A stretch of DNA of 64,000 nucleotides from CAZKVU01 sp964556475 (GTDB lineage Bacteria; Patescibacteriota; Microgenomatia; UBA1406; HO2-37-13b), in contig CAZKVU010000003.1 in assembly GCA_964556475.1 (NCBI GenBank), positions 1 to 64,000 of the forward strand, in the 5' to 3' direction. The notes beneath the pieces are model-generated. The model was not told the origin of the DNA and searched no databases. It saw nothing but the letters and a program-made list of their open reading frames with translations. This document shows positions 15,554 through 25,151 of this stretch, piece after piece (position 1 is the stretch's first letter; the number at the start of each line of letters is the position of its first letter). A program made the position numbers and the translations under genes.

Positions 15554-16060
15554 ATGCATACAACACTAACAGCAGGAGACGTTCCTGATAAAATGAACGC
15601 TCTTATAGAAATCTCGCAAGGTTCGAGCGTTAAGTATGAAATGGATAAGGAAACTGGATTTCTCTTTGTTGATCGTTTTACACATGGAGCAATGTTTTAT
15701 CCGTTTAATTACGGATATATTCCTGGTACATCAGCCGAAGATGGAGATGCGCTTGATATATTAGTCATTTCAACATATGCTGTGCAACCTGGAACTGTTA
15801 TTCCTTCTCGCGCTATCGGCATGCTAGAAATGGAGGACGAAGCAGGTATTGACACGAAAATAATAGCCGTACCGCATCATAAAGTTGATCCATTTTATAA
15901 GGAAGTTCAGGATATTTCCGATCTTCCGGAAATGGTAAAAGCCAAAATTAAAAACTTTTTTGATCGTTACAAAGATCTTGAAGAGGGAAAATGGGTAAAA
16001 ACCAAAGATTTTCTATCAAAAGATAAGGCTATTGAAGCCATTAAGGCAGCAATGAAGTAA
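15554..16060 (+). CDS. ppa: Inorganic pyrophosphatase (family I)
   Basis: A 168-residue soluble pyrophosphatase. It has the conserved FNYGYIPGT stretch and the metal-binding DGDALDILV (Asp63, Asp65, Asp68); the usual proline inside that motif is alanine. The C-terminal KxFFxxYKxLEEGKWVK segment is typical. It hydrolyses pyrophosphate and so drives nucleic acid, aminoacyl-tRNA and sugar-nucleotide synthesis. It sits between gyrB and gyrA in the same direction with short spacers, probably one operon. Confidence 0.95.
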   Translation: MHTTLTAGDVPDKMNALIEISQGSSVKYEMDKETGFLFVDRFTHGAMFYPFNYGYIPGTSAEDGDALDILVISTYAVQPGTVIPSRAIGMLEMEDEAGIDTKIIAVPHHKVDPFYKEVQDISDLPEMVKAKIKNFFDRYKDLEEGKWVKTKDFLSKDKAIEAIKAAMK

Positions 16061-16079
16061 AACAAAAAAAATTATTCTT

Positions 16080-18779
16080 ATGGAAGAAGAAACAGACGAC
16101 ACAATCGAACAAACAGATGAAACAGAGCTGGTAGAAGAAGCTGAAGAATCTGAAAGCGAATCAGAAGTACAGTCAGAAGCCGTTGAAACGAGCATGGTTC
16201 AACAGGGTAGCTTTGACGGTACTAATGATGATCCTAATGTTCTTGTAGCTCCAATTACTGGAGAAATGAAGCGATCGTATTTGAATTATGCGATGTCTGT
16301 TATTGTGGCTCGAGCTCTTCCGGATATTCGTGACGGTCTAAAGCCTGTTCATCGAAGAATATTATATTCAATGCATCGCCTTGGCTTAAATCATAAAGCT
16401 AAGTTCTCAAAATCAGCTACTGTAGTCGGTGATGTGCTGGGTAAGTACCATCCACACGGTGATTCAGCACTCTATATGTCGCTTGTCAGAATGGGTCAAG
16501 ATTTTTCAATGAGATATCCACTCATCTGGGGCCAGGGAAACTTCGGTTCTATTGATGGCGATATGCCTGCAGCAATGAGGTACACCGAAGCAAAGATGAC
16601 GGCAATTGCCGATGAAATGCTTGTTGATATTGACAAAGACACAGTTGGATGGAGAGATAACTTTGATGGAAGACTGCAAGAACCTATTTGCCTTCCAGCA
16701 AAACTACCTAACCTTCTATTGATGGGCTCTGAAGGTATTGCAGTTGGTATGGCAACAAAGATACCTCCTCATAATCTAACAGAAGTGATTGATGCAGTAG
16801 TCCATATGATCTCTGGTGTTACTGAGGTAAAAGAGCAGGAAACATCAAAAGACGGCAGTGATGAACATGAAGATGCTGAACACATTATCTCTTACGATTC
16901 ACCTTTGGAAGATAAACCTGTCAAACAAAAAATCCAATTTAACACACCCGTTTCAGAATTAATTGAGCACGTACAAGGGCCTGATTTCCCAACAGCAGGT
17001 AATATTTATGGAGCAGAACAGATCAAACAAGCATATGCAACGGGTAAAGGAAAAATCCTAGTCAGAGGAACAGTTAACCGAGAAGAAAGTAAGGGCGGAA
17101 AAGAATCAATTGTCATCACCGAAATTCCATATCAAGTAAACAAAGCAAATCTTGTAAAGAAAATTGCTGATTTAGTACATGAGAAAAAAATCATTGGTAT
17201 TAGTGACTTACGAGATGAATCGGATCGTGATGGTATGCGGGTAGTTGTCGAGCTGAAACGCGACGCTATTTACAAGAAAATACTTAACAATCTCTATAAA
17301 TATACTGATCTTCAAACAAGCTTCCCAATAAATATGGTAGCTTTGATTGATAACAGGCCTCAAACAGTATCTCTTAAAACAATTCTTGAGCAATATTTAC
17401 GACATAGGGTAGATGTTATTGCAAAGCGCTCCTTATTTGATCTGAATAAAGCTAAATTACGAGCTCATATATTAGAGGGGCTCCTCAAAGCCTTAAACCA
17501 CATTGATGAAATTGTCGAAATTATTAAAAAAGCTAAAGATGAAGCAGATGCAAAGCAAAAATTGATAAAAACTTTTGAATTTTCAGAACTTCAAGCACAA
17601 GCAATACTTGATATGCAGCTCAAGCGCCTTACAGGACTTGAGAGACAAAAGATCGAAGACGAACTTAAGGCTTTACGAGAGCAAATTGCATACTTAGAGG
17701 GTATTTTAAGTGATGTGTTTAAAATTTTGGACATTATCAAAACCGAACTTGCGGAATTAAGAGAAAAATTCGGTGATGAACGATTAACAAAAGTATTCAA
17801 ATATGAGCCGGGCAAATTTACTGATGAACAGCTTATCGAAAACAAAGAAGTTATTGTTACTCTTACCAAAGCTGGATATATTAAAACAGTCCCAAGAAAT
17901 ACATTTAAGGAACAAAAACGCGGAGGGAAGGGAGTTTCCGGTATGACAACAAAAGATGAGGACAATGTTGCACTTATTCAAACAGCGCAAACTCATGATT
18001 CAATTTTATTCTTCTCAAATGCAGGAAAAGTATATCAGACACGAGTGTGGGAAATTCCTCAAGGCAGCCGAACATCAAAAGGTAAAGCGCTCGTTAATGT
18101 TATTGCGATGCAGCCTGATGAAAAGGTGACATCAATTCTTACATATAATCAGGAAAGTACTGAAAATGATACAACCAGTATTTTTATGTGTACAAAATTA
18201 GGCACAGTTAAGAGAACTGAATTGAAACTTTTCCAAAATATCAAATCAAATGGAATCATTGCCATTAAATTGACGACTGGTGACGAACTTTTATGGACCA
18301 AAATGACCAGCGAAAACGAACACGTCGTGCTTGCATCACATAATGGAAAGGCAATTAACTTCACAGTTACTGATGTCCGCCCAACAGGGCGATCGAGTCA
18401 GGGAGTTATGGGAATCCGCCTTGATAAGAACGATTCAATTTCTTCAATGGATGTATACAATCGTAAAGAAGATCTTAGTTTGCTCGTCTTAACTGAAAAT
18501 GGTATTGGCAAGCAAACAAAAATAAATCTTTTTCCCTCACAAAAAAGAGGCGGTAAGGGAGTAAAAATAGCGAATATCGATTCCCGAACAGGACAAATTG
18601 CATTCTCAAGCATTGTTAATCAGGACAAAGAAACATTAGTTATTACATCTCGACAGGGACAGGTTGTGAAAATTCCTCTTAAGGGCCTACCACAGCTTTC
18701 ACGGACTGCAAAGGGTGTGATCCTTATGAGGTTTGGAAAGGATCAGGATGATGCCGTTGCAGGGGCTACCTTTTTATGA
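16080..18779 (+). CDS. gyrA: DNA gyrase subunit A
   Basis: An 899-residue topoisomerase subunit. The catalytic tyrosine is Tyr168 in AAMRYTEAKM, after the HPHGDSALYMSLVRMGQ helix. The GyrA box is present as QKRGGKGVSG in the C-terminal wrapping domain, so this is gyrase rather than topoisomerase IV. Two oddities are clear: an acidic, disordered N-terminal extension of about 55 residues, and an acidic insertion near 255-285 (SKDGSDEHEDAEH). The residue at the E. coli Asp87 position is Met133. The stop overlaps the folD start (ATGA). Confidence 0.96.
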   Translation: MEEETDDTIEQTDETELVEEAEESESESEVQSEAVETSMVQQGSFDGTNDDPNVLVAPITGEMKRSYLNYAMSVIVARALPDIRDGLKPVHRRILYSMHRLGLNHKAKFSKSATVVGDVLGKYHPHGDSALYMSLVRMGQDFSMRYPLIWGQGNFGSIDGDMPAAMRYTEAKMTAIADEMLVDIDKDTVGWRDNFDGRLQEPICLPAKLPNLLLMGSEGIAVGMATKIPPHNLTEVIDAVVHMISGVTEVKEQETSKDGSDEHEDAEHIISYDSPLEDKPVKQKIQFNTPVSELIEHVQGPDFPTAGNIYGAEQIKQAYATGKGKILVRGTVNREESKGGKESIVITEIPYQVNKANLVKKIADLVHEKKIIGISDLRDESDRDGMRVVVELKRDAIYKKILNNLYKYTDLQTSFPINMVALIDNRPQTVSLKTILEQYLRHRVDVIAKRSLFDLNKAKLRAHILEGLLKALNHIDEIVEIIKKAKDEADAKQKLIKTFEFSELQAQAILDMQLKRLTGLERQKIEDELKALREQIAYLEGILSDVFKILDIIKTELAELREKFGDERLTKVFKYEPGKFTDEQLIENKEVIVTLTKAGYIKTVPRNTFKEQKRGGKGVSGMTTKDEDNVALIQTAQTHDSILFFSNAGKVYQTRVWEIPQGSRTSKGKALVNVIAMQPDEKVTSILTYNQESTENDTTSIFMCTKLGTVKRTELKLFQNIKSNGIIAIKLTTGDELLWTKMTSENEHVVLASHNGKAINFTVTDVRPTGRSSQGVMGIRLDKNDSISSMDVYNRKEDLSLLVLTENGIGKQTKINLFPSQKRGGKGVKIANIDSRTGQIAFSSIVNQDKETLVITSRQGQVVKIPLKGLPQLSRTAKGVILMRFGKDQDDAVAGATFL

Positions 18780-19666
18780 TCATTGACGGAAAAACTCTCG
18801 CAAACAAAATTCTTGATTATCTCAAGGAGGAAATCGAGTCTGGTGTGCAACAGGGTGCACCAAAGCCTCGTTTGGTCATTTTTTCAGTAAAGCCAACTCC
18901 AGAGACTGAGTCATTCATGCGTAATAAGAAACGCGCCGCTGAATATATTGGTGCAGATTTCGAACTTGAGCTCTATCCTCAAAATCCTCGATTTGAATCA
19001 TTCGCAAAAAAAATATCTGCAATGGCTCATCGTAGCGACGTTAACGGAATAATTATTCAGGAGCCTTTACCATCCTCACTGACAACTGTTACAATTTTTG
19101 ATTATATTCCGATTGAAAAGGAAATCGAAGGCTTTAAGAAAAAGTCGCCATTTGACTATCCGATTGGTCTTGCTGTACTAACTGCAATTAAGCAAGCATA
19201 CGGTCAAGGAGATATGTCGCATATAGAAAATATTATGATAGATGCAGCTCGTGATATTGTCTTCTTTAAAAATGTAACAAAGCGAAAAAAGGTAGTTCTT
19301 CTCGGAAGGGGAAAAACAGGTGGCGCTCCAATAGGCGAATCGTTGCGCAAAGTTAAAATGGGCCATATCAACCTGAATAGTCAGACAAAAAATATTTCTA
19401 CATCATTTATTCAACAGGCAGACATTATTATTACAGCAGTTGGTAAGGAAGTCATTACACCAGATATGATCAAACCAGGTGCAGTGCTTATCAGTGTTGG
19501 AATGAGAAAAGTTAATGGCATATGGAGAGGTGATTATGACACAAAGACCATTGATTCAAAAGCTCTTGCATACACGCCAACTCCCGGCGGAATAGGACCT
19601 CTAAACGTTGCATATCTCATGAGCAATCTTGTTCAAGCTTGGAAAATGCAGCACAAACTTGCTTAA
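18776..19666 (+). CDS. folD: Divergent FolD-like methylenetetrahydrofolate dehydrogenase/cyclohydrolase
   Basis: A 296-residue protein with the FolD layout: N-terminal catalytic domain, Rossmann domain around VVLLGRGKTGGAPIGESL, and the PTPGGIGPLNVAYLMSNLV end motif. It would interconvert methylene-, methenyl- and formyl-tetrahydrofolate. The catalytic lysine is kept (Lys51 in FMRNKKRAAE), as is Gln95 in IIIQEPLP. The usual tyrosine four residues before the lysine is Phe47, and the DVDGF motif reads EIEGF, with Glu118 for the catalytic Asp. The ATG overlaps the gyrA stop, so translation is coupled. Activity may be altered. Confidence 0.85.
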   Translation: MIIDGKTLANKILDYLKEEIESGVQQGAPKPRLVIFSVKPTPETESFMRNKKRAAEYIGADFELELYPQNPRFESFAKKISAMAHRSDVNGIIIQEPLPSSLTTVTIFDYIPIEKEIEGFKKKSPFDYPIGLAVLTAIKQAYGQGDMSHIENIMIDAARDIVFFKNVTKRKKVVLLGRGKTGGAPIGESLRKVKMGHINLNSQTKNISTSFIQQADIIITAVGKEVITPDMIKPGAVLISVGMRKVNGIWRGDYDTKTIDSKALAYTPTPGGIGPLNVAYLMSNLVQAWKMQHKLA

Positions 19667-19670
19667 GTCT

Positions 19671-20294
19671 TTAATTACCACATATTCCTTCTGCCCATAA
19701 CCCTCGCTTATTTTCTTCAGCTTTCCTTTGTGCATCTTTGAATTCATTGGAGAATTTATACGGCTCATCATAGGTATATTCATAGGCATATCCCTCAGTA
19801 ATCATTTGCAGATTAACATTTGTGCCATTTTCAAGGAATACATATCTCAGTAATCGCCCATATTTATCACGATCGCCTTGTGTCGGATCACTCATAAGCG
19901 ATATATTACGATTTTCTAATATAGCACGCAGTTTTTGGGATGCTTCCTTACCAAAGCATTCCACAGGCTTATTCGGGTGAACTGTTTCTGGCGAATCAAT
20001 GCCAATAAGGCGAACTGTTTTTTTCAACATAGCACCCGATTTATCATTAAATTCAACCCCGATTGTATCTCCATCAACAACTTTAATAACTAAAGCCTTC
20101 TGAACAACTCCTACATCTTGATTCTTGCTCTGGTCGTTCGATTTTGATAAAACATTTCCTTTTGCACTCCGTGAAGGTATTTTTTTGTCTGTAGTGCTTA
20201 TATTACTGAGAGTTGATAGGGCAGTGATTAATCCCACCAATATGATACTAATCAGAACACTCGATGTTTTTGACATTCGAAATTTAAGATTCAT
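19671..20294 (-). CDS. Thermonuclease (SNase)-family secreted or anchored nuclease
   Basis: A 207-residue protein with an N-terminal hydrophobic segment (about residues 10-28) and a staphylococcal-nuclease domain from about residue 68. Motifs are VKVVDGDTIGVEF, VRLIGIDSPE (Arg and Asp), and DKYGRLLRYVFLENG, which carry the calcium- and phosphate-binding residues. Such enzymes cut DNA and RNA outside the cell; in a reduced-genome organism nucleotide scavenging is a reasonable inference. An alternative start is the Met at residue 7. It converges on folD with 4 bases between the ends and starts 9 bases after lepA ends, so it is probably read with lepA. Confidence 0.92.
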   Translation of the reverse strand: MNLKFRMSKTSSVLISIILVGLITALSTLSNISTTDKKIPSRSAKGNVLSKSNDQSKNQDVGVVQKALVIKVVDGDTIGVEFNDKSGAMLKKTVRLIGIDSPETVHPNKPVECFGKEASQKLRAILENRNISLMSDPTQGDRDKYGRLLRYVFLENGTNVNLQMITEGYAYEYTYDEPYKFSNEFKDAQRKAEENKRGLWAEGICGN

Positions 20295-20303
20295 GAGTAT
20301 TGC

Positions 20304-22052
20304 TTAATCCTCTCGTTTAAAAAGTTTAAGAAAAACATCCTTCGGCACTTCAACACTCCCAATTTGCTTCATTTTCTTCTTTCCCTCTTTTTGCTTTTTA
20401 AGCAATTTATCTTTTCGAGTTCGATCACCACCATATAACTTTGCGGTAACATCCTTCCTAAATGGAGCTATACGAGAGCTTGCAATAATTTTTCCCTTAT
20501 ATCGTGCCTGTATCTTAACCTCAAAGTTTTGTCTGGGGATAAGTTCTTTTAATTTATCAGTCAATTCACGACCTCGCTGATACGCTCTCTCGTGAACGAC
20601 ATATTCTGAAAATTCCTCAATTACTTCTAAGTTAAGCATGAGTTCGAGCTTATCAACATCGACATTACGATATTCTTTAAATTCCCATTGCAATGTTGCA
20701 TACCCAGATGTTACGGTTTTCAATCTATCGAAAAAATATGTAATAAGTTCTGATAAAGGTAACTCGTAAACGAGGATTGTTTGCGATTTATTATCCATGG
20801 TAATAAATGTACCTCGTGATTCCTCACATAATCTCATTACAGCACCAGTATATGTTTGTGGCGTTACAACAGTTACTTCAACAATTGGTTCCTGAAATTT
20901 CATTTTGTCTGAAGGATTATTGATTTCAAGATACTCAACCGTTGGCGCCGTTAAAACAACGCTCATATCAAACTCCCGTTCAAGACGCTGATGAACAACA
21001 TCTGCATGTAATAAACCGAGGAAGCCTACTCTAAAGCCTGATCCTAAAGCCTTACTATATATTGCCTCATACTGAAGTGCAGAATCATTCAGCATTAATT
21101 TATCGAGTGCTGTCTTAAGGTCCAAATATTCATCGGGATCGGTAGGGAAAAGCGAACTAAATACCATTGGCTTTACTTTTTTGTAGCCTTCGATAGGCTG
21201 CTGATTACTTTTGTCTTGAATGAGTGTGTCACCAACTTGAACTTGATGAATGTCCTTTAACTTTGTTACGACGTATCCAATTTCACCAGATTCAAGTGAC
21301 TCTTTTGGGGAAAGGTCGGGTGTAAAAATACCAACTTCTTCAGCTTGAAAAATAGTATGAGTTGCAAATAGTTTCAATTTGCTATTCGGGCGGATTGTTC
21401 CATTAAAAACTCTTATAAAGGCAATAACGCCCTGATATGTGTCATAATATGAATCAAAAATAAGAGCCCTCGAATCGGATGAGATTTCAAATGACTCCTT
21501 TATAGACGGAGCAGGTATCTTTTCAATAGCTCTATGCAGCAACTCTTCAACACCGTGCCCTGTCTTGGCTGATATTTCAAAAATGTCTTCCTCGAGGATT
21601 CCAAGGAATTGTGCAACATCCTTTTTTGTCTGTTCGACTTGGGCATTCGGCATGTCAATCTTATTCACCGCCGGGATAATAACTAAATCTTGTTCTAATG
21701 CTTTATATGTATGTGCAATTGTTTGAGCCTGAATTCCCTGAGTTGAATCCACAAGCAAAATGACTCCCTCCACACAAGCCAAAGTCCTTTCAACCTCATA
21801 TGAAAAATCTACATGACCTGGGGTATCAATGAGGTTAAGAACATAATCTTCACCATTATATGAGTAGCTCATACGAACTGGTGCTAGCTTAATCGTAATA
21901 CCCCTTTCCCGGGAAATAGGATTTTTATCGAGAAGTTGCTCTTCATGTTTATCTTTGTCAACAAGGCCAGTCAATTCTAAAAATCGATCGGCAAGCGTTG
22001 ATTTACCATGATCAACATGTGCAATAATGGCGAAGTTTCGGATCTTTCTCAT
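20304..22052 (-). CDS. lepA: Elongation factor 4 (LepA)
   Basis: A 582-residue translational GTPase. G1 is AHVDHGKSTLADR, followed by ISRERGITIK, DTPGHVDFSYEV and NKIDMPNA. Domains II and III, the EF-G-like domain V and the LepA-specific C-terminal domain ending FRKDVTAKLYGGDRTRKDKLLKKQKEGKKKMK are all present. It acts on ribosomes, promoting back-translocation or initiation-related steps. Length is slightly under the usual 600. The nuclease gene follows 9 bases downstream. Confidence 0.96.
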   Translation of the reverse strand: MRKIRNFAIIAHVDHGKSTLADRFLELTGLVDKDKHEEQLLDKNPISRERGITIKLAPVRMSYSYNGEDYVLNLIDTPGHVDFSYEVERTLACVEGVILLVDSTQGIQAQTIAHTYKALEQDLVIIPAVNKIDMPNAQVEQTKKDVAQFLGILEEDIFEISAKTGHGVEELLHRAIEKIPAPSIKESFEISSDSRALIFDSYYDTYQGVIAFIRVFNGTIRPNSKLKLFATHTIFQAEEVGIFTPDLSPKESLESGEIGYVVTKLKDIHQVQVGDTLIQDKSNQQPIEGYKKVKPMVFSSLFPTDPDEYLDLKTALDKLMLNDSALQYEAIYSKALGSGFRVGFLGLLHADVVHQRLEREFDMSVVLTAPTVEYLEINNPSDKMKFQEPIVEVTVVTPQTYTGAVMRLCEESRGTFITMDNKSQTILVYELPLSELITYFFDRLKTVTSGYATLQWEFKEYRNVDVDKLELMLNLEVIEEFSEYVVHERAYQRGRELTDKLKELIPRQNFEVKIQARYKGKIIASSRIAPFRKDVTAKLYGGDRTRKDKLLKKQKEGKKKMKQIGSVEVPKDVFLKLFKRED

Positions 22053-22058
22053 CGTGTA

Positions 22059-22064
22059 ATTATA
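22059..22064 (-). promoter_or_regulatory. -10 element of lepA
   Basis: TATAAT on the reverse strand, 6 bases before the ATG at 22052; a leaderless start is predicted. Confidence 0.6.
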
Positions 22065-22112
22065 CTATTGAGCGTCATGAAAGGGAACAGGAGAAGGGAA
22101 TAATGCAAAGGG

Positions 22113-23861
22113 TCATTTCCTCTTATAAATTCTTATCACCGGGTGGTCAAAAACAGTCCATGTTTCTTCTGCGTGCTCATCTGGAAATACGAAAATATTT
22201 TTTCCGAACAACGAAATAGTTGGATATGATGTAAACTCTGCAATCTGTTTGTATGACGAATTTGAAGCGAATAGATTTCTATAATAAACATTAAGTGCTG
22301 GATACATTTCCTCAAGCCTGTCACATCTTGCGGAATCAAAACTCAATGTATCATCAAATCGTTGTCTCCATGATAATGGGCCTATACATGTATGATTTGT
22401 GAATAAGCGGCGCGAAGGAATAAATACATAGTCTGCGCTCGTTTCAAAGTTTTTTAAATCATCCTGTAGTTTTGTGTCTTCGTCAAGATGATAAAAATCA
22501 AACGAAATAATATTGAAGGAAGGTTTTGGCCCAGCGCTAAGGTTTGATTGCATGGGAATATCAACAACGTTTGCCGTTTCAGACAAAATTTTTGATCCTT
22601 CTGGGATATTCGTGTAAATCCATTCTGATGCTCTGAATCGAACATCAGGTTGCTGATAAATATGAATATATGCGATACCTGGAATACAGACAATTAATAC
22701 CATCAGGGCGTAGATTGATAGTTTTTGCATATATTTAAGAGGAGCAAAGAAATCATTACAAAATTCGATGAGCATAACTAATGCAAACAGTGACATGATC
22801 GGAAATATCGGAGCCTCAAATCGAGTCCATTTAGCATAGAGAAAAGCCGTTGGGACAAGAAAAATAAAAAATGCAATTCGCAGGATATTGAGCGATTTTT
22901 TCTTCCAGGAGAGTACAAATATTCCACATACTGCTAGGATGAATTGCACAACTCCCAAAATATAAGGGAAAACCTTGAATGTCTGAAAAACAAATGGTAC
23001 TGTAAACTCAAACTGTCTTGTATAGAACGCTTTATATGTCCCTCTGCCAACACCGGTTTCATAACTCATTGATCCCATAAAATCCTTCCACTGAAGCACG
23101 CTCTGTGGTGAAAATGCTATTCCAATAAGAATAGCAACGGCACACATAACAAAACTCCAAAACAGTTTTTTTCTTATTTTGAGATGACTGCTTAAAAGAG
23201 CAATGATTGGTAAGCCGAAAAATACGAGTGATGATATTTTTACTGCAAGCGAAACTCCAAGTAAAACTCCGGTGAATAGGATAAGTTTTATATTTTCCTT
23301 CTTATCCTTCTTAATATGTGAAAGCCTGAGTGAATAGTAAATAAGTGTAGAGTAGAGAAGCATCAAAACAGATTCTGTTGTTCCGAAATGCGAAAATTGT
23401 ATAAAGTATGGAGAAAAAGCAAGAATCGGTAAACCAATCAAGAGCATATCTGCAAATTTTTTGTCTTTTCGAATTTTCTCTGCATAAATGACCTGTACTA
23501 TTTTGTGTAAAACAAAAACATTAATAAGCGATGATATTGCCGAAATAAATCGCAGTGCCATTGTTGCTGTAACAAAGCTGATAGTATCACTTAACCTTCC
23601 ATACATAAACATCCAAACCTTTGAAAGTGCATAGGCTCCGTATATTGTTGGCTGACCATATGCAAAAAAGTTCGGATTGAAACAGGTTTTTAACCAGGTT
23701 GTTGACAGTGAAAAATCAGAAGTATTACAGGTAAGCTGAATAATAGATAATGTAATATTCCTTTCATCTGGGTGCATAGGATAGGGTAGACCCCAATCCA
23801 AACCAATAAATCGACTGTATACTAAAAGTCCGATAAAGGCTACGATCAATATCTTTCTCAT
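22113..23861 (-). CDS. GT-C (GT39/PMT-like) membrane glycosyltransferase
   Basis: A 582-residue protein with about ten membrane spans and a soluble C-terminal part. The first extracellular loop carries PMHPDERN (Asp32-Glu33), the acidic pair expected for lipid-phosphate-sugar-dependent GT-C enzymes of the PMT/ArnT group. Such enzymes transfer sugars from polyprenyl phosphate on the outer face of the membrane. Acceptor and sugar are unknown. It faces the flippase gene divergently with 32 bases between start codons and begins the glycan region. Confidence 0.8.
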   Translation of the reverse strand: MRKILIVAFIGLLVYSRFIGLDWGLPYPMHPDERNITLSIIQLTCNTSDFSLSTTWLKTCFNPNFFAYGQPTIYGAYALSKVWMFMYGRLSDTISFVTATMALRFISAISSLINVFVLHKIVQVIYAEKIRKDKKFADMLLIGLPILAFSPYFIQFSHFGTTESVLMLLYSTLIYYSLRLSHIKKDKKENIKLILFTGVLLGVSLAVKISSLVFFGLPIIALLSSHLKIRKKLFWSFVMCAVAILIGIAFSPQSVLQWKDFMGSMSYETGVGRGTYKAFYTRQFEFTVPFVFQTFKVFPYILGVVQFILAVCGIFVLSWKKKSLNILRIAFFIFLVPTAFLYAKWTRFEAPIFPIMSLFALVMLIEFCNDFFAPLKYMQKLSIYALMVLIVCIPGIAYIHIYQQPDVRFRASEWIYTNIPEGSKILSETANVVDIPMQSNLSAGPKPSFNIISFDFYHLDEDTKLQDDLKNFETSADYVFIPSRRLFTNHTCIGPLSWRQRFDDTLSFDSARCDRLEEMYPALNVYYRNLFASNSSYKQIAEFTSYPTISLFGKNIFVFPDEHAEETWTVFDHPVIRIYKRK

Positions 23862-23867
23862 ATAATA

Positions 23868-23873
23868 ATTATA
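23868..23873 (-). promoter_or_regulatory. -10 element of the leftward GT-C gene
   Basis: TATAAT on the reverse strand, 6 bases before the ATG at 23861. The divergent flippase promoter lies 5 bases away. Confidence 0.6.
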
Positions 23874-23878
23874 GATGA

Positions 23879-23884
23879 TACAAT
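23879..23884 (+). promoter_or_regulatory. -10 element of the flippase gene
   Basis: TACAAT, 9 bases before the ATG at 23894. With the divergent TATAAT it forms a back-to-back promoter in a 32-base interval. Confidence 0.5.
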
Positions 23885-23893
23885 CATAACATT

Positions 23894-25132
23894 ATGAAAG
23901 CACACTTTGAGCGGATGAGCAAAAATAAATTCGTTCAAGGAGGTGCAATCCTGACAGCCTCTCATTACACTGCAAGCTTTCTTAATTATTTGTTTAATTC
24001 CTTATCAGCAAAAGCGCTCGGACCGGACGGCTACAGTGAAATCGCAGCGCTTTTCGCATATGTCAGTATTTTGAGTATTCCAACAATCGTCATTACGACA
24101 ATTATAATTAGAAGGCTGGGACAAGCTGGTGAACATCGTAATACTGTTGGGAAAGAATTTGAGCAATGGTTCTGGCAACAATCAAAAAGGGTAATTATTT
24201 TTGTGCCTTTTCTCTACCTACTCGTACTTTTTTTGCCATCAGTGACTAATTTAACCTCCTTATCAATCGTGACACTTATAACACTCCTCGTATTAAATCT
24301 TGTTTCAGTCATATACATATCGTTATTACAAGGATTGCATTTATTTGTGAAGTTTTCAATTGCAACACTCCTGATTGTTGGATTTAAATTTATCGGAGCT
24401 CTTGCGGCATATGCCGGAATCGGCTCACTTCCAATAATCTATCTTTTCGTTCTTATTGGTACGGCATCACCATTATTATTCGGTAAATGGTCGCTCGCTC
24501 AGATAAAGCCATCAGCTCACACGTATTCATTTAAGAAAAAAGTTAGATCTATTATCTTTCAGAGAAACATCATTATTACAGCAATTTCACTTATAAGCAT
24601 ATCAATCGTCGGGAATCTCGATATTATCCTTGCAAAAAAAATGTTCGATGGATATAACGCGGGTCTATACAGTGCGTGGAGTTTGTTTTCAAAAATTATT
24701 CTTTATTTCATCGGTCCTATTAATATGATTTCACTGATATTCTTTTCTGCAAAGGAGAATAGGCGACATCGTAAGAAAACTATGCTGGTCATTCTCGGAT
24801 TATTTATTGTTGTTGGCATAGTTTTATATTCATGTTATGTGCTTTTCGGTAATACACTTATCACAATTATTTTCAATAGTGACTATGCATCCATTCAACC
24901 ATTACTTGGATTGGCCGCTATATTTGGATTCTTGTACACGTATATCACCCTCATAAACAATTATTTTCTATCCCAGAACAGTACGTCGTCACTCATTGTA
25001 GCAATCAGCGTCCCTTTTTATATTGGTCTGTTGCTGTTATTTGGAACAAATATGAATTCGTTCATTGCAATCAATATCGGGGTTACAGCAACAATGTGCA
25101 CGCTCTATTTCATTTCCTTTTTGCGCAGTTAA
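23894..25132 (+). CDS. Polysaccharide flippase (Wzx/PST type, MOP superfamily)
   Basis: A 412-residue protein with about 12 membrane spans. The N-terminus GGAILTASHYTASFLNYLFNSLSAKALGPDGYSEIAALFAYVSI matches the family pattern, where a first span leads to RxLGPxxYGxxxxl. Family members move lipid-linked oligosaccharides across the cytoplasmic membrane. It is followed by GT2 and GT4 genes with 2-19 base spacers, so it is likely the first gene of a small glycan operon. Confidence 0.85.
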   Translation: MKAHFERMSKNKFVQGGAILTASHYTASFLNYLFNSLSAKALGPDGYSEIAALFAYVSILSIPTIVITTIIIRRLGQAGEHRNTVGKEFEQWFWQQSKRVIIFVPFLYLLVLFLPSVTNLTSLSIVTLITLLVLNLVSVIYISLLQGLHLFVKFSIATLLIVGFKFIGALAAYAGIGSLPIIYLFVLIGTASPLLFGKWSLAQIKPSAHTYSFKKKVRSIIFQRNIIITAISLISISIVGNLDIILAKKMFDGYNAGLYSAWSLFSKIILYFIGPINMISLIFFSAKENRRHRKKTMLVILGLFIVVGIVLYSCYVLFGNTLITIIFNSDYASIQPLLGLAAIFGFLYTYITLINNYFLSQNSTSSLIVAISVPFYIGLLLLFGTNMNSFIAINIGVTATMCTLYFISFLRS

Positions 25133-25151
25133 TTTGCTACAATAGGCTACA

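Noticed and set aside
17591..17965. 124-residue frame antisense to gyrA
   Set aside because: It lies wholly inside a conserved gene on the other strand, has no promoter or family match, and arises from the codon pattern of gyrA.
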